Part shown: positions 59,037 through 64,000 of the stretch, piece after piece
How the letters are laid out: each line of letters starts with the position of its first letter
Position numbering within the stretch: the first letter of the stretch is position 1
DNA from: Selaginella moellendorffii
Taxonomy: Eukaryota; Streptophyta; Lycopodiopsida; Selaginellales; Selaginellaceae
Reading direction: 5' to 3'
DNA length: 64,000 nt
Assembly: GCF_000143415.4 (NCBI RefSeq)
Contig: NW_003314262.1
Coordinates: forward strand, 5,738,304-5,802,303
Made by a program: the position numbers and the translations under genes
The notes under the pieces: model-generated
The model's input: only the letters and a program-made list of their open reading frames with translations
Databases searched by the model: none
What the model was told of the DNA's origin: nothing

Positions 59037-60051
59037 CAGAAGCTCACCCATGGGCTTAGAAAAAAGACATCCACTTTTTCCAAAAGTTCGACTAAACTTG
59101 TAACACTTACTATTATGTGCTAACACATAATTTACCATATATGAAGCCCCTACTATGTGGACATGCTTCGCACCAACTAACTAGCTTTCTCTGCAAATGT
59201 AGTCCAAAGCAATAGTCCTTTCTACTTGCTTACCTAGGGGAGAGAGTAATCTTATTATTTTATTGCCCTAAGCATCTATATATATTAAAAAGAAGAGCTT
59301 GGCCTCCCACAATTGTCCCATCCCAAACCTAAAAGCCATGGTGAGGCCAGCCAGAGTTAGTAGCTATGGTTTTCGGAAATATTGGCTTAGTATTATGGTG
59401 GCCAATGGGTGGCATGCACATGTGGCTAGGAAGGGAAGAGTACATGGTGATAGCTATTACACCATGCAATTCTAAGATTCCATGGCTGCTTTGCTCACAG
59501 TGCGTGAGTAGCACCACATGCAAGGCTAGTACACTAGTGACTTCCTAGTCAGGAACTTTCTAGGGCTTTATTGCTTGTTGGTGGTTATTGGACAGACAGG
59601 CAATTACCACTTATCACATCCACCTTTGCAATCCAATGATGCAATAATGGCAACAAGTGAGTGGTCTTTTTTTTCTCATCTAGGCTAACTTGATTTCTAC
59701 AGCCACAACTTCCACTGCTAGAATCAATTGAAATTTCATGCTTGTACATCCAGATGTATGGAATCAGAGACTTGAATCATTTCAAGCTCATGATGATAAA
59801 TTACACAAATGCTCTATTGATTAGCTAGTAGTCTCTACAATTCATTACAAGAGATTGGAAGCCTTGCAACAAGGATTAGATCACAAACTTTACCAGCTTA
59901 TGGGACAACCTAACTTGGCTTGGCACAACTTAGCTAACAACAAGTTGGTGTGATAAAGGAGAGAAATGGACTATATATCACATTATTTCTCAGGGTTTGA
60001 TCTTCCCTTGATTCTTGGTACTCTTATGCAATTAAGAATTGTGTCCAATCT
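59037..60051. other. intergenic region
   Basis: No gene that I can support. A 24-base near-palindrome lies at 59,443-59,466. Confidence 0.5.
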
Positions 60052-60336
60052 GTGCTATATGGGGTGCTAGGATTCAAATTCTCTTTATGTTGGATGCCAC
60101 AATGGCACATATGGATGTCTTGGTGGTCAATCAAAACTGTGCCAAGAGGCACATACCAATCGCTTAGGGAATTTGAAGATCAGAAAGAAAGTATTATGGA
60201 ATTTTATAATCATTTTTTAGCTGTATGCAGAATTATGCATTACAAATCCATTGAGAAGCAAAATGCTTACATGTTTTTTAGTGTAGAAGTGCTCTTTGAT
60301 GCTTTGATACAACTTGATATAATATATGTTTTGTAA
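60052..60336 (+). pseudogene. possible retroelement gag-like fragment
   Basis: A 94-codon frame contains LREFEDQKESIMEFYNHFLA, loosely resembling the helical part of LTR-retrotransposon gag proteins. The similarity is weak, no other element part is nearby, and it may be chance. Confidence 0.2.
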
Positions 60337-61230
60337 TGCACTGGACATTAGCAAGCAATCCAAGGGGATTGAATTTCAGATTTTTCTCTAAGCCCTTAGG
60401 TTTGGAATTTACAACAGATTTTGTGTTGAAATGTTGCATGTTTTCATTGCAAGCTATTTTCATTTTCATCCATTTTATTAAAGCTTCTGATTTTATTTCC
60501 AGCTTTTCTAAAACTTCTCTTTAGAGCACATTTAGTTCTCTAGACAATTTTAGCCACACGATCAACATTTTCAATGACTTTTAATATCCAATTAATATAT
60601 GCCATATAAGCATTTGTTGATGTTCTCTCTTTGGTGATTTAATCTCTTCCTGTTTGTCACAACTTTCCTCCACTACATTTTCTTGTTCAATTTCACTATA
60701 ACGTCCACTCTAGTACTTATACATTGAAATTGTATAACTGTTGTAAAAGAGAGGCATAGTTGGATTTGTAGATTGCATGGTGGAGGTCTTTCTAAATTTG
60801 CTATTATCAAACCTATCAACTAGATCACTATACAAAGAAGATGGATCTATAAACTGAGAAAATACTGTATTTTTACCTGATTGTTGAAAGTTTTTTATTA
60901 GAAGAGTAAAGGGATGACCTAGATAAAGCACAAATATCACTTAGAAAGAAGACAAGCAGACAAGTGTAAGAAAGAAGACAAGCAGATGGCAAAAAGGTGG
61001 GATTTGATATTTTAAGGTTTTATCATGTGTTTTTACCATCTTTACATTTATAGCCATTTATCACAACAATTAGATATTGTTAAAAAATACTGTTTGTGGT
61101 TACAAAAATAACAACCACACATTTTAAGTCTTGGGTAGAGACTCTGGTGCAAGAAAATCAAACAAAACTTTCATACCAACCAAAGAATCCAATTTAGAAA
61201 AAAAAAGACTTCTCTGGAACACCACTCCCT
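60337..61230. other. AT-rich intergenic region
   Basis: No gene seen. A 20-base word with GAAAGAAGACAAGCAGA repeats at 60,944 and 60,971. Confidence 0.5.
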
Positions 61231-62205
61231 CTATTTGGGGCTCGTTTTTGCCCACCACGAGCTCCCATGGGCCCTGAACTTTCTCTCTGTCCACCAGTGA
61301 GCTCTAGCATCTACTAGAATATTTAGTTTTAACTTTTTTCTAATATATTTACGGTTTAATACTAATACAGAACTATAATTAAATCTCAAGTCATGTCGCT
61401 TTAAGATCACTTCCATGACTGCAGCCCATCCAAGTATTTTCAGTGACACACGTGTGCTCTCGATCAGCACCTTTGCGGTGGCATTGGCAGGGAGCCAGAG
61501 GCTCACAAGCCGTTATCCTGCCGTGTCCTCCCTGCAATACACTTCTCAGTCTCGCTCTAGCAAATCTTCTCAAAGATCGCAGGTTCTTGATCACCACCAC
61601 GTGGATCTCTCAGCACTTTGAACTTCGCAAGCTCTTCCTTGATCGACCACTCAAGTGACCTCTTGCCTTGAGATCATCTCTGTTGAAAACTTTCAACCTG
61701 CTCTAACGTTTGAGGAACTGATAAGTAGTGAATTCCAATCCTAGGAGCCAGAGGAAAATTGACGAAGAAAATCTGGCCGGAAGCCATGCAAGTAAAACTC
61801 ACGTTGACCTTTCTAGCACAAGCTTAAAGTTTCTCCAAGCTCCTATACATAGCATAACTCTGGAGCCAAACTCCTCTCGCTCTAGTTGCCAATTCCAGAG
61901 CAGCTGTAGTGCTTGGCCCCACCCTTGTGATCACCCAGCTTCACCTTGACCTCTTGAGAACCTGGCTTAAGATCTTAGCCTCGCCAAGAACAAGAGAATA
62001 AGCATTGTATTCCCGGAAGACAAGCAAATGCGGTTTAAGCTCCTCTACAGAAACTCCACGGATCTGTTGGAAAAAGAAAGAGCTAAACGAAATGAAGAAA
62101 ATGAAAAGAAAGAAGCTTACCTTTGCCAGCCATTGAGAACTCCCATGAGAGCTAGAACGTAGATTTAACACGTTCTCTGCTTCCTCAAGCTCACTCAAGA
62201 CCAAT
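61231..62205 (-). pseudogene. unidentified minus-strand gene remnant
   Basis: GC content rises here. The minus strand has short protein-like stretches with plausible splice sites: ELEEAENVLNLRSSSHGSSQ ending at a GTAAGC donor, then after an AACAG acceptor IRGVSVEELKPHLLVFREYN (about 62,205-61,970), and further down ANATAKVLIESTRVSLKILG (about 61,490-61,430). The pieces do not assemble into one continuous product and I do not recognise the family. Confidence 0.3.
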
Positions 62206-62812
62206 CACTCTCGGGAATGACCAGTTTCTTCGGCTACGAGCGTTTCTGGGGTGTGCATGTTAACTAGCGTGATCCTACGGGCTAAAGTTGAACACGTGAA
62301 TGGTGGCAAGTGCAACAAAAGCTTTTTAACATTCATTGATTTTCCTGGCGGTAGTATCAAAACATCAATTAAGTTACAGGAGTTTATAGAGAATTCTACC
62401 TCACTCTGCTCGTTTTTGTCCCTGCTATCAAGGGAGACAGAGGCTCTAATTTGTCTGTAGGGAAATCCATCAGCTCACACTACTTGTTTTTCTCTCTGCT
62501 ATCTCGGCCAAGGAACCATGATGTGGAGGGTGTCAAGAAAGAGCTGAAGAATATTCCTGGAGTCTCAACCAATGAGTTCTGGTCCATAACTTCCAGCATT
62601 TTTAAGGGGTGGATGATTTTGAACTGCTCCTGGCAATTTTTTGTGTGCGATGCTCCACACACCAAGAGTGGGCAAACGAATCTTGAAATATTCATTGATT
62701 TAACATCAATCTTCTAATCTTGGTCTTAATAAATTCGGAAAGAGAAAAAAAGAAAGAAGCCTCTATTCAAGCACTCTCTAAACTGTCGAGTTGTTCGTGC
62801 TTTTCAAGCTCT
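62206..62812. other. unassigned region
   Basis: Two plus-strand frames of 69 and 88 codons (62,251-62,460 and 62,451-62,717) share the words SLLSR near their ends and starts, but neither resembles a known domain. Confidence 0.35.
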
Positions 62813-63291
62813 TCAGATTTCCAGTAAAGTATTCCCTGTTGCCTTGGCAAACTCCCTCAAAGCTTCAATGGCATTCTCTTGTCGCACAGCAAACAGCTTG
62901 TCGATATCCCCGGACAATCGCACCATTGCCAAACCATCGCAACATCCTCCTAAAATTTCACGTGGAGACTCCAACATGTAGACATCACCCACAAGTACAA
63001 CTTGCCATCCCTGCGGTGGAGTAGCGGCCGCCAGAGCAGAAGAACCAGCAAAAGCCTCGTGTTGTAGACGATGCTAAACTTGAACAAACCGACCCCGCCG
63101 TACCAATCGTCAGGAACAAATTGCATTGCCGCAGTGAAAATCCAGACCGTCAGTGGAATCAGCACCCACGAGTCTGTGCTCGTTGTGGAACAGATACCAC
63201 TGATGCCTCCAACAAGAAAACCATATCTGACAACGTTCTTTCGACCAAACAGACAATACAGAAGCACAATGAGAATGTAAGAAACCTATGC
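62813..63291 (-). pseudogene. membrane-protein gene fragment, copy 3 (inverted)
   Basis: This is the best-preserved copy of the three. After a possible CATAG acceptor near 63,291 an open frame runs through LIVLLYCLFGRKNVVRYG, FLVGGISGICSTTSTDSWVL, PLTVWIFTAAMQFVPDDWYG and RLLLVLLLWRPLLH. A frame change near 63,000 is then needed to continue with DVYMLESPREILGGCCDGLA and LREFAKATGNTLLEI, stop at 62,813-62,815. Three or more hydrophobic segments suggest a multi-pass membrane protein. The family is unknown to me. It could be the 3' part of a real gene with upstream exons beyond 63.3 kb. Confidence 0.5.
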
Positions 63292-64000
63292 TTCCTGCCG
63301 ATATATGGTAGCTACATAAAACCCATATGCAGTGAAGCAGTGATCACAAGGTTCATAAAAAATTGGTGCATTATAATCCAGTGGCGACTAAGATCCCAGG
63401 ACCAAGATTATGCTTTGGGCTCCTAGAAATTCCCGTTTGCACATTTTTAAAATCTTGACCGTTGGTCGGCAGCTCATCCAACGGCGATTAGTACGCTTCA
63501 CCAGCTAAAGATGGTAGCAAATAATAGTGTCCTAGTCAGCAGTCATTTTTATATAGGCTGGTAAAAATTGGAATCCGAAAAAAAAAAGCCGGATGCAAAA
63601 GGCAAGATTTCAAAAAATAGAAGTTTGATCACCTCTGACGTTTCCAGCTTTTGCGTAGTTCTTCGTTGTGAATGCCAGTGTAGAAATCGCCTCGTGGTGA
63701 TTATGATATCGCCATCCTGTTGGTGATCTTGAGCAGATCAAGTCAGTTTTCGACAATCAACAGGACACTGCAATATCCTCAATGTAGCTGCCCATGGTCC
63801 ACATTTCCTGTAACACGTTAATCGTATGACTGGACATTACAAATAACTGGAAGTGACATCAGCTTACACTGCCCCTGATGCTGCAAATCAAGAGCTCACA
63901 AACTGCTGTCAAAGAAAAAACAAAACAAAACAAAACAATGTGAACGAGCAGCAAAGCACTTCAAGCTGTCACCTAGAAGGGAAGTCACGCGTTGTTCGTT
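63292..64000. other. unassigned region at window end
   Basis: No convincing coding segment. CAAAA repeats three times near 63,920-63,935. It may hold upstream exons or introns of the minus-strand membrane-protein copy. Confidence 0.4.

Noticed and set aside
59443-59466. 24-base near-palindrome
   Set aside because: Short and without context that would suggest function.

Overview
This window is nuclear DNA of a land plant, most likely a lycophyte close to Selaginella. Coding genes are packed tightly and cut by many introns of about 45 to 60 bases, with neighbours sometimes less than 100 bases apart. The gene set is plant-specific: a FUSED/TIO kinase, a PPR protein, LRR receptor kinases, a DUF26 secreted protein and an ECT-type YTH protein. 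The species is an inference from gene architecture and content.

Positions 1-33,800 are gene-rich. In order they hold a Spg1/Tem1-like septation GTPase (+), a small secreted DUF26 protein (+), a PAS plus response-regulator receiver protein without a kinase domain (+), the FUSED/TIO kinase (+), an animal-type (GLUD1-like) glutamate dehydrogenase (+), a TAF1A-like Pol I factor (+), a transmembrane receptor-like kinase (+), an intronless PPR protein (-), a YTH m6A reader (+), a GDSL esterase (-), an ER metallopeptidase of family M28 (-), a divergent single-exon SNU13-like protein (+) and a HAESA-type LRR receptor kinase (-). I resolved exon boundaries from splice sites and reading phase. The spliced lengths match the families where I know them (FUSED/TIO 1341 aa, M28 protein 899 aa).

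Positions 33,800-53,500 are repeat territory. About 2 kb, covering the 5' end and upstream region of the LRR kinase and a following gene fragment, is present twice in direct orientation (about 33,541-35,620 and 51,630-53,500). Between the copies lies a decayed Ty3/gypsy chromovirus on the minus strand (about 36.8-49.8 kb). A 7.5-kb non-autonomous LTR element of LARD type (38,140-45,648) is nested in its integrase gene, with a perfect 5-bp target duplication, a tRNA-Met primer site, a polypurine tract and no coding capacity.

Positions 53,500-64,000 are mostly AT-rich intergenic sequence with a 100-base assembly gap (58,937-59,036), a fold-back MITE-like element near 57.4 kb, and a third, inverted copy of a membrane-protein gene fragment also found in both segmental copies. 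I recognise no intact gene there.

Themes worth following: a kinase-less PAS-receiver protein; animal-type GDH in a plant; a near-perfect 37-bp hairpin upstream of the DUF26 gene; a 96-bp divergent promoter with symmetric telo-boxes; and the nested LARD whose LTRs carry a hexamer-derived minisatellite.
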